Assembly: GCF_000507845.1 (NCBI RefSeq)
Contig: NZ_KI669454.1
Location: forward strand, 844,604-908,603
Length of the DNA: 64,000 nt
Origin: Helicobacter macacae MIT 99-5501
Lineage (GTDB): Bacteria > Campylobacterota > Campylobacteria > Campylobacterales > Helicobacteraceae
Reading direction: 5' to 3'
The notes beneath the pieces are model-generated. The model saw nothing but the letters and a program-made list of their open reading frames with translations. It made no database searches and had not been told where the DNA came from. Numbering within the stretch: position 1 is the first letter of the stretch; every line of letters begins with the position of its first letter. Positions 1-9,088 of the stretch are shown piece by piece. The translations under genes were made by a program, and so were the position numbers.

Positions 1-655
1 AAAAAAAATGAAAATCCTAAAAGACACTATGCGCACGATAGATTTTGTGCTAGAGGGCGGTAGTATCGACACAGATGGGGCAGGGACTTTGCTTACTACA
101 AGTGCTTGCTTACTTGAGCCAAACCGCAATCCAAGCCTAAGCAAATCCCAAATACAATCCAAACTCAAAAAAACGCTAGGCATAAGCCGAGTTTTGTGGG
201 TGGATTTTGGGTATTTGCGTGGCGATGATACAGATAGTCATATCGATATGTTAGCGCGATTTGTAGATAGGCAAACTATCGCTTATGTGGGTTGTGATGA
301 TATAAATGATGAGCACTATGAGGAACTAGCAAAAATGCAAGCCCAGCTAAAATCCTTTCGTCAAAAAAACGGCAAACCCTACAAACTTATCCGCTTACCC
401 TTTGTAAGCGCGATATATGAATCTAGTGATGATAGTGCAAGCGGCGACAAAAAAGAGAGATTACCCGCGAGCTATGCAAACTTTTTGTTTGTAAATGGTG
501 GGCTACTTGTGCCAACCTATGATGACAAAAACGACAAAAAAGCAATAGAGATTTTATCAAATGCACTGCCTCATTTGCGCGTGGTGGGGGTAAATGCCCG
601 CACGCTTATCAAATGGCACGGAAGTTTGCACTGCATAACTATGCAGCTTTATTAG
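1..655 (+). CDS. Agmatine deiminase family protein, C-terminal part (5' end outside window)
   Basis: C-terminal part of a porphyromonas-type peptidylarginine/agmatine deiminase, which in this family hydrolyses agmatine to N-carbamoylputrescine in the cytoplasm. The reading frame is open to the left window edge, and the ATG at position 8 is almost certainly an internal Met, because family members are about 330 residues and only about 215 are present. Visible motifs are VLEGGSIDTDG near the start, which carries family active-site residues, and WHGSLHCIT near the end, whose Cys (about residue 209 counted from position 8) matches the catalytic Cys. hypF starts 9 bp downstream, so the two may be cotranscribed. 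The family is confident; agmatine rather than peptidyl-arginine as substrate is inferred from length and bacterial context. Confidence 0.85.
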   Translation, partial: KKMKILKDTMRTIDFVLEGGSIDTDGAGTLLTTSACLLEPNRNPSLSKSQIQSKLKKTLGISRVLWVDFGYLRGDDTDSHIDMLARFVDRQTIAYVGCDDINDEHYEELAKMQAQLKSFRQKNGKPYKLIRLPFVSAIYESSDDSASGDKKERLPASYANFLFVNGGLLVPTYDDKNDKKAIEILSNALPHLRVVGVNARTLIKWHGSLHCITMQLY

Positions 656-664
656 TAAAAGCAA

Positions 665-3481
665 ATGCTAAAAATTCACTGCAAAGGAATCACTCAAGGG
701 GTTGGATTTCGCCCATTTGTCTGCACTTTGGGGAATGATTTGGGGCTACGCGGAAGTGTGGCAAATGTCGGTGGCGATGGGATAATCTATGTAGATTTGC
801 CTTATACTTGGGAAAATCTAAGCGAAAATCTAGCAAATCAAAAAATAAGCGCGACAAAAACAAATGTGGCAAAAAAAAATGTAGCTAAAAGCTTTGCAGA
901 AAAGAATTTTACAAAAAAGAAGTTTGTGGCAAAAAGGTTTGTGCGATTTTTTGTGCTAGATTTGGATTTCTCTCTTGTGCTTTTGTCTCCTTTGCACTCT
1001 TTAGGCTACTTGCGTGATAGAGATTGTGCAAATGGTGCTAGCAAAGATTGCATTAGCATAGATTTTAGCGCGTTTTTTAGCGCGTTTTTTGCCTCTTTGC
1101 CTACAAATGCCAAAATCCACTCCATAAGTATTTCTTATCTTTGTGAGGAGGACTATCATCAAGTGCGAAATGCGCACAAATCTAACCCAAACTCTAGCTC
1201 CAAACCCACTTCCAAATCTGCCCCAAAATCTATCCAAACTCGCAACAATGATTCCAAGCAAAATCCAAAATCTAGTTTTGAGATTTTGGATTCTATCCCT
1301 GCTTTTTTTTTGCTAGATTCTAGCATTCCGCAGGATTTAGCCACTTGCAGGGATTGCTTAAACGATATTTTTTGCCCTACTTCTAGGCACTATCTCTATC
1401 ATCTCATTTCTTGCACAAATTGTGGTGGGCGATACTCGCTTATCAAATCTCTGCCATATGATAGAGAAAACACAGCGATGAGCAAGTATGAAATGTGCCA
1501 AAAATGCAAGCAGGATTATGCAGATATGCAAAGCAGATTTTTCCACGCTCAACCTATCTCGTGCAATGATTGTGCCGTGCCTATAAGGCTTTATGAGGGT
1601 AGAGAGATTATCTCAAAAGATAGAGATACATTTGATATGCTAGTAGCACTTTTGGATTCTGGTAAGATAGTTTGCATAAAGGGTTTAGGTGGGTTTGCGC
1701 TTATCTGTGATGCGACAAATGCTAGTGCTATCGCTACCTTGCGTGAGAAGAAAAATCGTCCAACCAAGCCATTTGCCATAATGGCAAAAGACATAGCCAC
1801 CGCACAAAAAATCGCAAATCTAAACAAAGCAGAATCTAGTGCGTTGTGCGAGCCAAGCGCACCTATCGTGCTAGCTTGGCAAAACAAGCAAAATCCACTA
1901 GGCTTGGCTTTGGAGCAAATCGCACCAAATCTATCCACTATTGGAATCTTGCTTGCAAACACGGCGTTGCATCATATTTGCTTTAGCGTGTTTGGTAAGC
2001 CCATCATCTACACAAGTGCGAATCTAAAAGGCGAGCCAATCATCACAAACCTGCAAGAAGCCCAAGAAAAGCTAGAATCTATCACAAGATATTTTTTGGA
2101 CTTTGAGCGTGAGATTTATAACGGCATAGATGATAGCATACTGCGCTTTATCGCTGGGGATATGCGCCCTATTCGCTTAGCTAGGGGAAAGACACCGCTA
2201 AATTTTGCACTGCCAAATCTACAAAATAATCCACAAAATCAAACACCGCCACAAAAATCAATAAACTTGCAAAATCAAATTTCCCCACAAAATTTGCAAA
2301 ATCCAAAATCTTACACTCAAAAAGCAGATTCTACCCAACGCCCCAAAAGTGGCACAAAAGATGAGATAAAAATCCTAGCTTTTGGAGCGCAAGATAAAAG
2401 CACGCTTTGTTTTTGTGATGAAAAGCGATTTATGCTAAGCCCTTATATCGGGGATTTATCTAGTGTGGCTACGCAAGAAAAATTTATCACAAATATGGAT
2501 TTTTTTGCTCTTGTATATGACTTCTCGCCACGCGTGCTAGTGAGTGATTTTCACCCACGCTATGAGAGTGTGAAGCTAGCAAAGCAAATTAAAGAGGAAA
2601 ATTACTCCACCACAAAGCATTTGCAAATCTATCATCATCACGCGCATTTGTGTGCGATTTTGGGCGAGGTGGCTAGTAGTGTAGATGAGGAGATTTTGGG
2701 GATTATATGGGATGGGAGTGGGCTAGGGGAGGATAGCAGTATTTGGGGAGGCGAGTTTTTGTTTGGTGGGTTTGGTGGTGTGCGTAGGGTAGGGTATTTT
2801 GGGGAGTTTTTTCTCTATGGTGGGGAAGTAGCGATAAAAGAGATTTGGCGTGTGGGATATGCTCTAAGCAAGCTATGTGGACACGAAAAAATGGTAGCCA
2901 AATACGAAGCAGAAGTGATTTCAAAAGAGATTTTGCCACTGCTAAAAGTGGCTATCCAAAAGGGCATAAACACACACAAAACCACTTCGGTAGGCAGGCT
3001 ATTTGACGGCGTAGCAAGCCTACTTGGAATCCTCCAAAACACACGCTACGAGGGCGAGAGTGGTGCACTTATAGAGGAGCTGTATTATCAGTGCCCTAAG
3101 CTAGATTTTAAGCCCTACACTTTTTGCTTGCAAAATGGTGTAGTAAGGCTAGAATCTTTTATTTATGAAATCTGTGAGGATATATGTTTGGGCGAGCCTT
3201 TGCCACATATCGCTAGGAGGTTTATCCACACGCTTAGCATTATCGCACTAGATTTTACAAAAGAGTTTTTAGGAAGCACGACAAGTGAAGCAAAATCTAG
3301 CACCAAGCAAATAAAAGTCGGCTTTAGTGGCGGCGTGTTTCAAAACAAGGCATTGTGTGAGGAAATCCACGCGCTATTTTCACAAGCAAAGATTCCGCAT
3401 TTTTTTCACACTATTGTGCCGACAAATGATAGCGGGATAAGTTTCGGGCAAGCAGCGTTTGGGCTATATGGCAAGCACTAG
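665..3481 (+). CDS. hypF: Carbamoyltransferase HypF, [NiFe]-hydrogenase maturation
   Basis: HypF uses carbamoyl phosphate and ATP to carbamoylate the C-terminal Cys of HypE, the first step in making the CN ligands of the [NiFe] site. Domains in order: acylphosphatase-like (VGFRPF, residues 13-18), two zinc-finger units (C228/C231/C250/C253 and C278/C281/C300/C303), a YrdC-like domain (roughly 325-515) and a Kae1-like domain (roughly 585-938) with HHHAH and WDGSGLG. The protein is 938 residues, against about 750 for the family. The excess is low-complexity: Lys-rich at about 58-95, Ser/Lys/Pro-rich at about 170-205, and Asn/Gln/Pro-rich at about 515-570. A T9 run lies in the coding sequence at 1303-1311. 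The partner hypE is about 40 kb away in this window. Confidence 0.95.
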   Translation: MLKIHCKGITQGVGFRPFVCTLGNDLGLRGSVANVGGDGIIYVDLPYTWENLSENLANQKISATKTNVAKKNVAKSFAEKNFTKKKFVAKRFVRFFVLDLDFSLVLLSPLHSLGYLRDRDCANGASKDCISIDFSAFFSAFFASLPTNAKIHSISISYLCEEDYHQVRNAHKSNPNSSSKPTSKSAPKSIQTRNNDSKQNPKSSFEILDSIPAFFLLDSSIPQDLATCRDCLNDIFCPTSRHYLYHLISCTNCGGRYSLIKSLPYDRENTAMSKYEMCQKCKQDYADMQSRFFHAQPISCNDCAVPIRLYEGREIISKDRDTFDMLVALLDSGKIVCIKGLGGFALICDATNASAIATLREKKNRPTKPFAIMAKDIATAQKIANLNKAESSALCEPSAPIVLAWQNKQNPLGLALEQIAPNLSTIGILLANTALHHICFSVFGKPIIYTSANLKGEPIITNLQEAQEKLESITRYFLDFEREIYNGIDDSILRFIAGDMRPIRLARGKTPLNFALPNLQNNPQNQTPPQKSINLQNQISPQNLQNPKSYTQKADSTQRPKSGTKDEIKILAFGAQDKSTLCFCDEKRFMLSPYIGDLSSVATQEKFITNMDFFALVYDFSPRVLVSDFHPRYESVKLAKQIKEENYSTTKHLQIYHHHAHLCAILGEVASSVDEEILGIIWDGSGLGEDSSIWGGEFLFGGFGGVRRVGYFGEFFLYGGEVAIKEIWRVGYALSKLCGHEKMVAKYEAEVISKEILPLLKVAIQKGINTHKTTSVGRLFDGVASLLGILQNTRYEGESGALIEELYYQCPKLDFKPYTFCLQNGVVRLESFIYEICEDICLGEPLPHIARRFIHTLSIIALDFTKEFLGSTTSEAKSSTKQIKVGFSGGVFQNKALCEEIHALFSQAKIPHFFHTIVPTNDSGISFGQAAFGLYGKH

Positions 3482-3622
3482 GCTAAATACAAAAACCACA
3501 GATGACAAAAATTATGGTGTTTTATTTGCTTGTGGCTAGCCCAAGTGTTAAGAGATTTTGCACGCATAGTTTTGGTGTAGTTTTGGCGATTAAATAGTGA
3601 TTAGTTGTTTAACAATCTTATT

Positions 3623-3628
3623 TATACT
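3623..3628 (+). promoter_or_regulatory. Candidate -10 box (TATACT) for gmhA
   Basis: TATACT sits in the AT-rich gap after hypF, 49 bp before the gmhA start codon. No clear -35 hexamer is visible, as is usual for Helicobacter housekeeping promoters. The rest of the gap 3482-3677 shows nothing clear. Confidence 0.5.
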
Positions 3629-3677
3629 TAAAGGCAAATTTTTTACAAACAAATAAAAAATTACATAAGGAGTAAAA

Positions 3678-4238
3678 ATGCAAGACTTTATCCAAAAAGA
3701 GATAGCCGAGTCAATCGCCACGCTAGAGCAAACCAAATCCCTAGAATCTAGCATAATCAAAGTGGCAAATCTCATCACAGACGCACTAAAGCAAGGCAAC
3801 AAGCTAATCACATTTGGAAATGGTGGGAGTGCTGCTGATGCACAGCATTTCGCCGCAGAGCTTAGCGGACGCTACAAAAAAGAGCGCGAAGCCCTAGCAG
3901 GAATCGCTATTAGCACAGATACTTCCGCGCTTACTGCTATTGGCAATGACTATGGGTTTGATGTGGTGTTTTCTCGTCAAGTAGAGGCTATCGCCAAACG
4001 CGGAGATGTGCTTTTTGGGATAAGCACAAGTGGAAATTCTGCAAATGTGCTAAATGCCTTTGAGAGTGGCAAAGCTATGGGGTGCAAATGTGTGGGACTA
4101 AGCGGAAAAGGCGGAGGGAAAATGAATAATCTAAGCGATATAAATCTTGTAATCCCAAGTGATAACACACCTAGAATCCAAGAAGCACATATTTTAGTGA
4201 TACACATTCTATGCGGACTTATTGAGCTAGAATACTAA
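3678..4238 (+). CDS. gmhA: Phosphoheptose isomerase GmhA
   Basis: Sedoheptulose-7-phosphate isomerase makes D-glycero-D-manno-heptose 7-phosphate, the first step toward the ADP-heptose used in the lipopolysaccharide core. The 186-residue protein has the full SIS-domain pattern: [17 protein letters not shown] near residue 46, a STSGNS phosphosugar-binding loop near 116, and QEAH near the C terminus. Length is normal for the family. The start is supported by AAGGAG just upstream (3667-3672). The other heptose genes are not in this window. The next gene, recG, follows after 71 bp on the same strand. Confidence 0.95.
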   Translation: MQDFIQKEIAESIATLEQTKSLESSIIKVANLITDALKQGNKLITFGNGGSAADAQHFAAELSGRYKKEREALAGIAISTDTSALTAIGNDYGFDVVFSRQVEAIAKRGDVLFGISTSGNSANVLNAFESGKAMGCKCVGLSGKGGGKMNNLSDINLVIPSDNTPRIQEAHILVIHILCGLIELEY

Positions 4239-4309
4239 GCAAAATCCGCGCTTTCTAGCTTAAAGAGCCAAACACAAGCCAAGCCAAATACACTAAGCTA
4301 ATCTAAGAT

Positions 4310-6259
4310 ATGCAATCTCTAGCGCAATTTGGCTTTGGCAATCTATATGAGCTAATCCTAACCCCCCCACATAGCTATCAAAACACAATGCCAATACGGA
4401 ATTTGATAGACGGCACAGAGGGTGCGCTATCTTTGCAAATCACAGATTCTCGCTATCGCCCAAAGGCATATACTTTTTATGGATTTTCAAAAAGCCTAAA
4501 TGCAATGGTGGAGCTTGTGTATTTTTACCCCAAGCCCTATCACAAAGCACTTTTTACACTCGGGCAAGAAGTCATAGTGCAGGGCAAAATGCGACTAAAT
4601 AATGGCACACCTAGCTTTATCCAGCCCAAAGTCATAAAATCTCTTGGCGAGATTTTGCCTATCTTTAAAGTAGCAAAGCACAAATCCACCTCCATTCACT
4701 CACTTTGTAAGACTTACATTACGCAAAAAAATCTATCCAATCTAGGACTTCCCAGCGACATAGCACAAAGCATTATGGAGATTTTCTATCCAAATGATGA
4801 GTTTTATGCCCTCTATACCTCACACAAAGGCTTTAGTGGCAAGCATTTAGAAGCGTTAAAATTTGTAGAGCTTTTTTATTATGCTTTGCGACTTAGTAAG
4901 AAAAAAAGCGATTTTCCTGCCAAATATGTATGCAGTGGGGATTATAGTGGGTTTGTCTCATCACTTCCCTTTAGACTTACAAACGCTCAATCTCGTGTCA
5001 TTGCAGAAATAGCGAGTGATTTTGGTAGTGGTAGGGCGGCGCGTAGGCTTGTTATGGGAGATGTGGGCTGTGGCAAAACTATGGTGATTCTCTCAAGCGT
5101 GATGATAGCCTATCCGCAAAAATCCCTACTTATGGCACCTACTACGATTTTGGCAAAGCAGCTATATGAGCAAGCAAAATTGTATCTACCTAGCTTTGTG
5201 CGCGTGGGGCTTATCACAGGGGATTCCAAAGAGTTTAAAACAAGCAAAGATTCTACGCAAAAATCAAAAGGCAAAAAAGATAGCAAAGATTTTGACACAC
5301 TTTTTGAGTATGACTTCATCATCGGCACGCAAGCCTTGCTTTATAGGGATATTGAGGGGGAGGATTTCGCCCTTGTGATGAGCGATGAGCAGCATAGGTT
5401 TGGCACGAAGCAGCGATACGCACTAGAAAAGCTAGCAAGTAGCACAAGGCAAAATTCTAGCACGGATTCCAAAGCAAAATCACAAGCTGATTTAGATTTG
5501 CGAGCGTGCCAAAAAGAAAATCCAAAAACAAAACAAGCTAGCAAGCCTCATATTTTGCAGTTTTCTGCTACGCCTATCCCGCGCACTATGGCGATGCTAG
5601 AATCCAAAATGATAGATGTCAGTATCATTGATGAGCTACCTTTCAAAAAAGACATTTCTACGCGTATCATTACTCGTAGCGATTTCAAAGAGCTACTTGC
5701 ACATATACAAAGCGAAGTGGCCCAAAACCACCAAGTCGCTATCATCTATCCGCTTGTGGAGCAAAGCGAAGTCATAGACTATCTCTCTCTTAGCGAGGGG
5801 GCTAGATTTTGGCAGGAGCGATTTAGCGGGGTGTTTATCACTTCAGGGCAGGACAAAGACAAGCAAGAAGTGCTAGAAGCCTTTGCCAAAGAGGGCAAAA
5901 TCTTGCTTGCCACCACGCTTATAGAGGTGGGAATCTCACTGCCAAATCTCTCTACCATAGTCATAATCGCGCCCGAGCGACTAGGGCTAGCCACGCTTCA
6001 TCAGCTACGCGGGCGCGTAAGCCGCAATGGGCTAAAGGGGTATTGCTTTTTATACACCCAAAGCAGCGGCGATAACGCACGGCTAAAAGATTTTGCTACC
6101 CAAAGCAGTGGGTTTGAAATCGCTAGGCTTGACTTGGCTTATCGCAAAAGCGGGGATTTGCTAAGCGGGGATAAACAAAGTGGAGAAAATCTACTCTGGG
6201 CTGATTTAGCCCAAGATGAGGACATACTAAAACGCGCACTAAAAGAGCTAGAATCGTAA
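4310..6259 (+). CDS. recG: ATP-dependent DNA helicase RecG
   Basis: RecG remodels stalled replication forks and Holliday junctions. The 649-residue protein shows Walker A GDVGCGKT (about residue 250), motif II with a Q-containing box (SDEQHRFG), the motif III region FSATPIPRT, and motif VI LHQLRGRVSR, which is typical of RecG/Mfd. A Ser/Lys/Asp-rich insert lies between motifs II and III (about residues 383-416) and a Lys-rich insert near 305-325. The N-terminal wedge domain appears short, as in epsilonproteobacterial RecG. A run of seven C (4362-4368) falls in codons 18-20. The ribosome binding site is weak, so the start is less certain than the identity. Confidence 0.95.
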   Translation: MQSLAQFGFGNLYELILTPPHSYQNTMPIRNLIDGTEGALSLQITDSRYRPKAYTFYGFSKSLNAMVELVYFYPKPYHKALFTLGQEVIVQGKMRLNNGTPSFIQPKVIKSLGEILPIFKVAKHKSTSIHSLCKTYITQKNLSNLGLPSDIAQSIMEIFYPNDEFYALYTSHKGFSGKHLEALKFVELFYYALRLSKKKSDFPAKYVCSGDYSGFVSSLPFRLTNAQSRVIAEIASDFGSGRAARRLVMGDVGCGKTMVILSSVMIAYPQKSLLMAPTTILAKQLYEQAKLYLPSFVRVGLITGDSKEFKTSKDSTQKSKGKKDSKDFDTLFEYDFIIGTQALLYRDIEGEDFALVMSDEQHRFGTKQRYALEKLASSTRQNSSTDSKAKSQADLDLRACQKENPKTKQASKPHILQFSATPIPRTMAMLESKMIDVSIIDELPFKKDISTRIITRSDFKELLAHIQSEVAQNHQVAIIYPLVEQSEVIDYLSLSEGARFWQERFSGVFITSGQDKDKQEVLEAFAKEGKILLATTLIEVGISLPNLSTIVIIAPERLGLATLHQLRGRVSRNGLKGYCFLYTQSSGDNARLKDFATQSSGFEIARLDLAYRKSGDLLSGDKQSGENLLWADLAQDEDILKRALKELES

Positions 6260-7112
6260 GTTTTTAAGTCTATATTGATTTTACATTTGCATTCATTCAT
6301 ATTGCTGTGTTTTATTTTGTTTGCTTTTTTGTTGCGCTTTCTTTTGTGTTTTTTTATGTTGGCTTTTTGATTTGTGTCGTTTTGGCATACTGACTTTTTG
6401 ACATTGTCATATTGTCTTGTCGCCTTTTTTTGTCATATTGACATTTTTAATTGTCGTATTGCTTCATTTCTTTGTCTTATTGAGGATAAGCGAAATATCT
6501 CAAAGAATCATACAAGATTGCAAAAAACACAGAAAAAGGAATAGATTTGCGAAATCTATTTGGAATCTTTTTTTTTAGACGCTTCGGTTTATGCCAAACC
6601 TTAAGTATGACAAACTAATTTGCTTTGCGACTTTAAAGGCCCCCTTTCCTGCGGAGGGGGTTTGGGGGTGGGTATTTCCGTCATCGTGTGTTGATTGTTC
6701 GTCATTGTGGGGTAGTGGCTAAAATCCACAAAGAAGCAGTCCGCCACTCCCGTCATTGCTGGAATTTGACTTGTCTGATTCGTGGCAATCCACCCTCAAT
6801 CGTCATTGCGAGAGAATCCACAAGGATTCTCGTGGTAATCTATTCTTTTTCTCTATCTTTTTTTTAGATTGCCACGCTCGCTTTGCTCGCTCGCAATTAC
6901 GAAAAAGAACCCACCCCCTTTGTCCCCCTCCGCAGAGGGAGGGGAAAATAGATTGCTTCGGGCTTGGGCGTTTTAAAGTATGAAAAATGTTTGAGTTAAT
7001 AGGGCAAACACTTGCAAAGCAAAGTCAAAACAAAAAAATAAAATCAAAATAAAGACAAGTATTTATGAAAAAACAAAGTCAAATAAAGTCAAATAAAATG
7101 TGAAGCGAATAT
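6260..7112. other. Non-coding stretch after recG with degenerate repeats
   Basis: No credible gene is present. An AT-rich hairpin (8-bp stem, 3-base loop) at 6541-6559 followed by a T-run near 6567-6575 could end recG transcription. The segment 6390-6480 holds degenerate copies of TTGTCATATTGAC-like words. The palindromic element at 6640-6945 is listed separately. From about 6990 to 7110 the DNA is simple A-rich sequence with repeats of AAAGTCAAA. Confidence 0.5.
6640..6945. repeat. Nested imperfect palindromic element (about 300 bp)
   Basis: Outer arms at about 6641-6672 and 6911-6944 are inverted copies of a G/C-run sequence centred on CTGCGGAGGGGG / CCCCCTCCGCAG. Inside lies a second inverted pair, CGTCATTGCGAG at 6801-6812 and CTCGCAATTACG at 6890-6901 (11 of 12 complementary). 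Innermost, CGTGGTAATCT (6831-6841) faces AGATTGCCACG (6866-6876). Extra partial CGTCATTG words occur at about 6700 and 6751. No transposase is present. The layout looks like a non-autonomous mobile repeat or two nested small palindromic repeats. Confidence 0.7.
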
Positions 7113-7138
7113 AAAATAGTTGCATATACAACTATTTT
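7113..7138. promoter_or_regulatory. Perfect 10-bp inverted repeat, operator candidate for hefABC
   Basis: AAAATAGTTG and CAACTATTTT are exact reverse complements separated by 6 bp (CATATA). The repeat ends 26 bp before the TATACT box of the efflux operon, placing it just upstream of or over the -35 region. Size and symmetry fit a dimeric MarR- or TetR-type regulator. No regulator gene of these families is adjacent. Confidence 0.6.
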
Positions 7139-7164
7139 GAAAAAATATTAAATAATTTTATGCT

Positions 7165-7170
7165 ATACTG
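7165..7170 (+). promoter_or_regulatory. Candidate extended -10 (TGCTATACT) for hefABC
   Basis: TATACT preceded by TGC, in a strongly AT-rich tract. It would start transcription near 7177, giving a leader of about 255 nt before hefA. The same TGCTATA(C/A)T form occurs before fliQ (21140) and dba (44821). Confidence 0.6.
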
Positions 7171-7244
7171 CGCTTTTGGCAATGATTTGTCAAGACTTTT
7201 TAGGCATTTGATTTATGAATAGCAAAATGTCGCAACCCTGCGAG

Positions 7245-7324
7245 TTGCAAATAAAATACAAATTGCAAATGTTGCAAAAATACGCAAATTGCTTTTTGAA
7301 GCGCATTTTGCCAAGCGCATTTTG
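7245..7324. repeat. Short direct repeats in the hefA leader
   Basis: TTGCAAA occurs at 7245-7251, 7263-7269 and 7272-7278, and AAGCGCATTTTG occurs twice at 7299-7310 and 7313-7324. They lie between the candidate promoter and the hefA start and could be protein-binding sites or leader RNA elements. Function unknown. Confidence 0.4.
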
Positions 7325-7431
7325 TAGCCTTTAGATAAAAAGCCTTAGACAAAATTAGATAAAAATCTAAAGCTAAGCAAGACTTGAGAGAAATCTACAC
7401 CATAAAAGCAACAAAGATTTGGGAGTAAAAT

Positions 7432-9048
7432 ATGAGAATTTTATATGTCTTTTTCGTTTGCGGAGTATGTGCTTTGGGTGTCAAAGCAGCACCTAGCACG
7501 CTAGATTCTACACAAAGCACCAATACTGCTTCTACCACCTCCATTACTTCTAGCACTTCGCAAGACACTACATTGCAAAGTCCTTTTAGTCAAAGTCCAG
7601 CTTTTGATGACCCAGCTAGCAAAAGCCCTATTTCACAAGGACTTGGCGAGCGAGGAAACGGGGGGCAAGGAATCGTGGGAAAAGGATTTGCAGAGCAAGG
7701 ATTTGAGAGCGCACTAGGCTCGCCTACCAAAGAGGAGCAGTTAGCTAGCGAATACTCCTCTCAAAACCTCCAAGATGAAGTAGAATCTCTCCTAAAAGAA
7801 TCCAAGCACCAAGTAAATCTAGCCGAGCTTTTAGAAGCTGCAAAGAGTAATGACTCCCTCCAAGCCCAGCTTCTCCAAGTAGAATCTAATCGCCAAATCG
7901 CACGCGTAGCCAAAATAGGCTTTATCCCCAAGTTAGATGTGGATTATAGTTTGCAGCATAGTTACTCTGACCTGCGAAGTCTTGATGCAAATGCGATGAA
8001 ATTTGGGCAGTTTGGTAATTACCGCACACAAAATTTTAACGCTAGATTTTCGCTTGATTTGTTTAGCGGGTTTAGCACGATAAACCTTATCCGTGAGAGA
8101 GCTGCGACATATCGCTCATCTGTGGCAAATGCCGAGTATGCAAGGCAAAGCATTTATTTGCAAGTGATTCAGGAGTATTATAGCTATTTCAATAACCTAT
8201 CCCAGCTCCTCTCCTTAAAGCGCAAATACGAGGAGGTGCGCTCTGATGAAACGCGCGTGAAGCGACTATATGACGCGGGGCTATCTACCATAGATGATTT
8301 AGAATCTTTGCGCTCCCAGCTATCCCTCACAGAATATCAAATCGCTGATATGAAGCTAAGCGTGGAGCAAAATCTATTTATGCTCCGCTACCTTACCAAG
8401 CTAGAATTTGACGGGCTTGTCCGTCAAGACATATCCACGCCAAGACTTAGTAGCGATGAGCAAAGGCAAGACATAGTCGCACTTAGCGAGCAGACAAAGG
8501 CACTAGAATTTCAAAAGCGACAATACCACTTCTATCCCACAGTAACTGTGGCAGATACCTATACTTACAGAATCGAAAAGCCAGATTATGCCACGAGGGT
8601 AGACCCGCAGTTTGGCAACTTTATGGCGAGGCAATTCCCCACGCACGCAAATACCGTTACGCTCACTGCGACATTTGCGCTATTTGACAAAATCACCACA
8701 GGATTTCAACGCCAAAGCTACCAGCTAAACAAACTATCCAAGCAAAAAGAGCTAGCCTATAAGCAAGCCGAGAAGCAAAAAGATGAAGCCCTCTATCGCA
8801 AGCGACTAGAAATCGCCAAAAGCCAAATCCGCTCATCAGAGGCTAGCCTAAAATCTGCTAATATTTCCTTTGAGAATGTGCGTAAGCGATACAATTCCCA
8901 GCTTGTAAATTTCACCGACTACTTGCGCTCTCTAAGCACCAAGTATGACGCAGAATCAACATACAATCAAGCCCTAAACAACTACGAGTTACAAAAAGCA
9001 AACTATATATTTTATAGCGGACAGCAAATACAAGAGTATGTCAAGTAG
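7432..9048 (+). CDS. hefA: TolC-like outer-membrane efflux protein (HefA)
   Basis: Outer-membrane channel of a tripartite RND efflux pump. A signal peptide (MRILYVFFVCGVCALGVKA) is followed by a Ser/Thr/Gln-rich segment to about residue 120, then the two repeated TolC/OEP helical domains rich in Ala, Gln and Leu. The protein is 538 residues; H. pylori HefA is about 477, and the difference is mostly the low-complexity N-terminal segment. GGGAG at 7420-7424 supports the start. It is first in the order TolC - adaptor - RND pump, the same as H. pylori hefABC. The upstream inverted repeat and TATACT box suggest regulation by a repressor. Confidence 0.9.
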   Translation: MRILYVFFVCGVCALGVKAAPSTLDSTQSTNTASTTSITSSTSQDTTLQSPFSQSPAFDDPASKSPISQGLGERGNGGQGIVGKGFAEQGFESALGSPTKEEQLASEYSSQNLQDEVESLLKESKHQVNLAELLEAAKSNDSLQAQLLQVESNRQIARVAKIGFIPKLDVDYSLQHSYSDLRSLDANAMKFGQFGNYRTQNFNARFSLDLFSGFSTINLIRERAATYRSSVANAEYARQSIYLQVIQEYYSYFNNLSQLLSLKRKYEEVRSDETRVKRLYDAGLSTIDDLESLRSQLSLTEYQIADMKLSVEQNLFMLRYLTKLEFDGLVRQDISTPRLSSDEQRQDIVALSEQTKALEFQKRQYHFYPTVTVADTYTYRIEKPDYATRVDPQFGNFMARQFPTHANTVTLTATFALFDKITTGFQRQSYQLNKLSKQKELAYKQAEKQKDEALYRKRLEIAKSQIRSSEASLKSANISFENVRKRYNSQLVNFTDYLRSLSTKYDAESTYNQALNNYELQKANYIFYSGQQIQEYVK

Positions 9049-9088
9049 AAAAATGTGGCAATGCCAAATCTAAGCGATACGGAGTAGT

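Noticed and set aside
6756..6983. 75-residue frame on the plus strand
   Set aside because: It lies entirely inside the palindromic repeat element, has no ribosome binding site and no protein-like composition.
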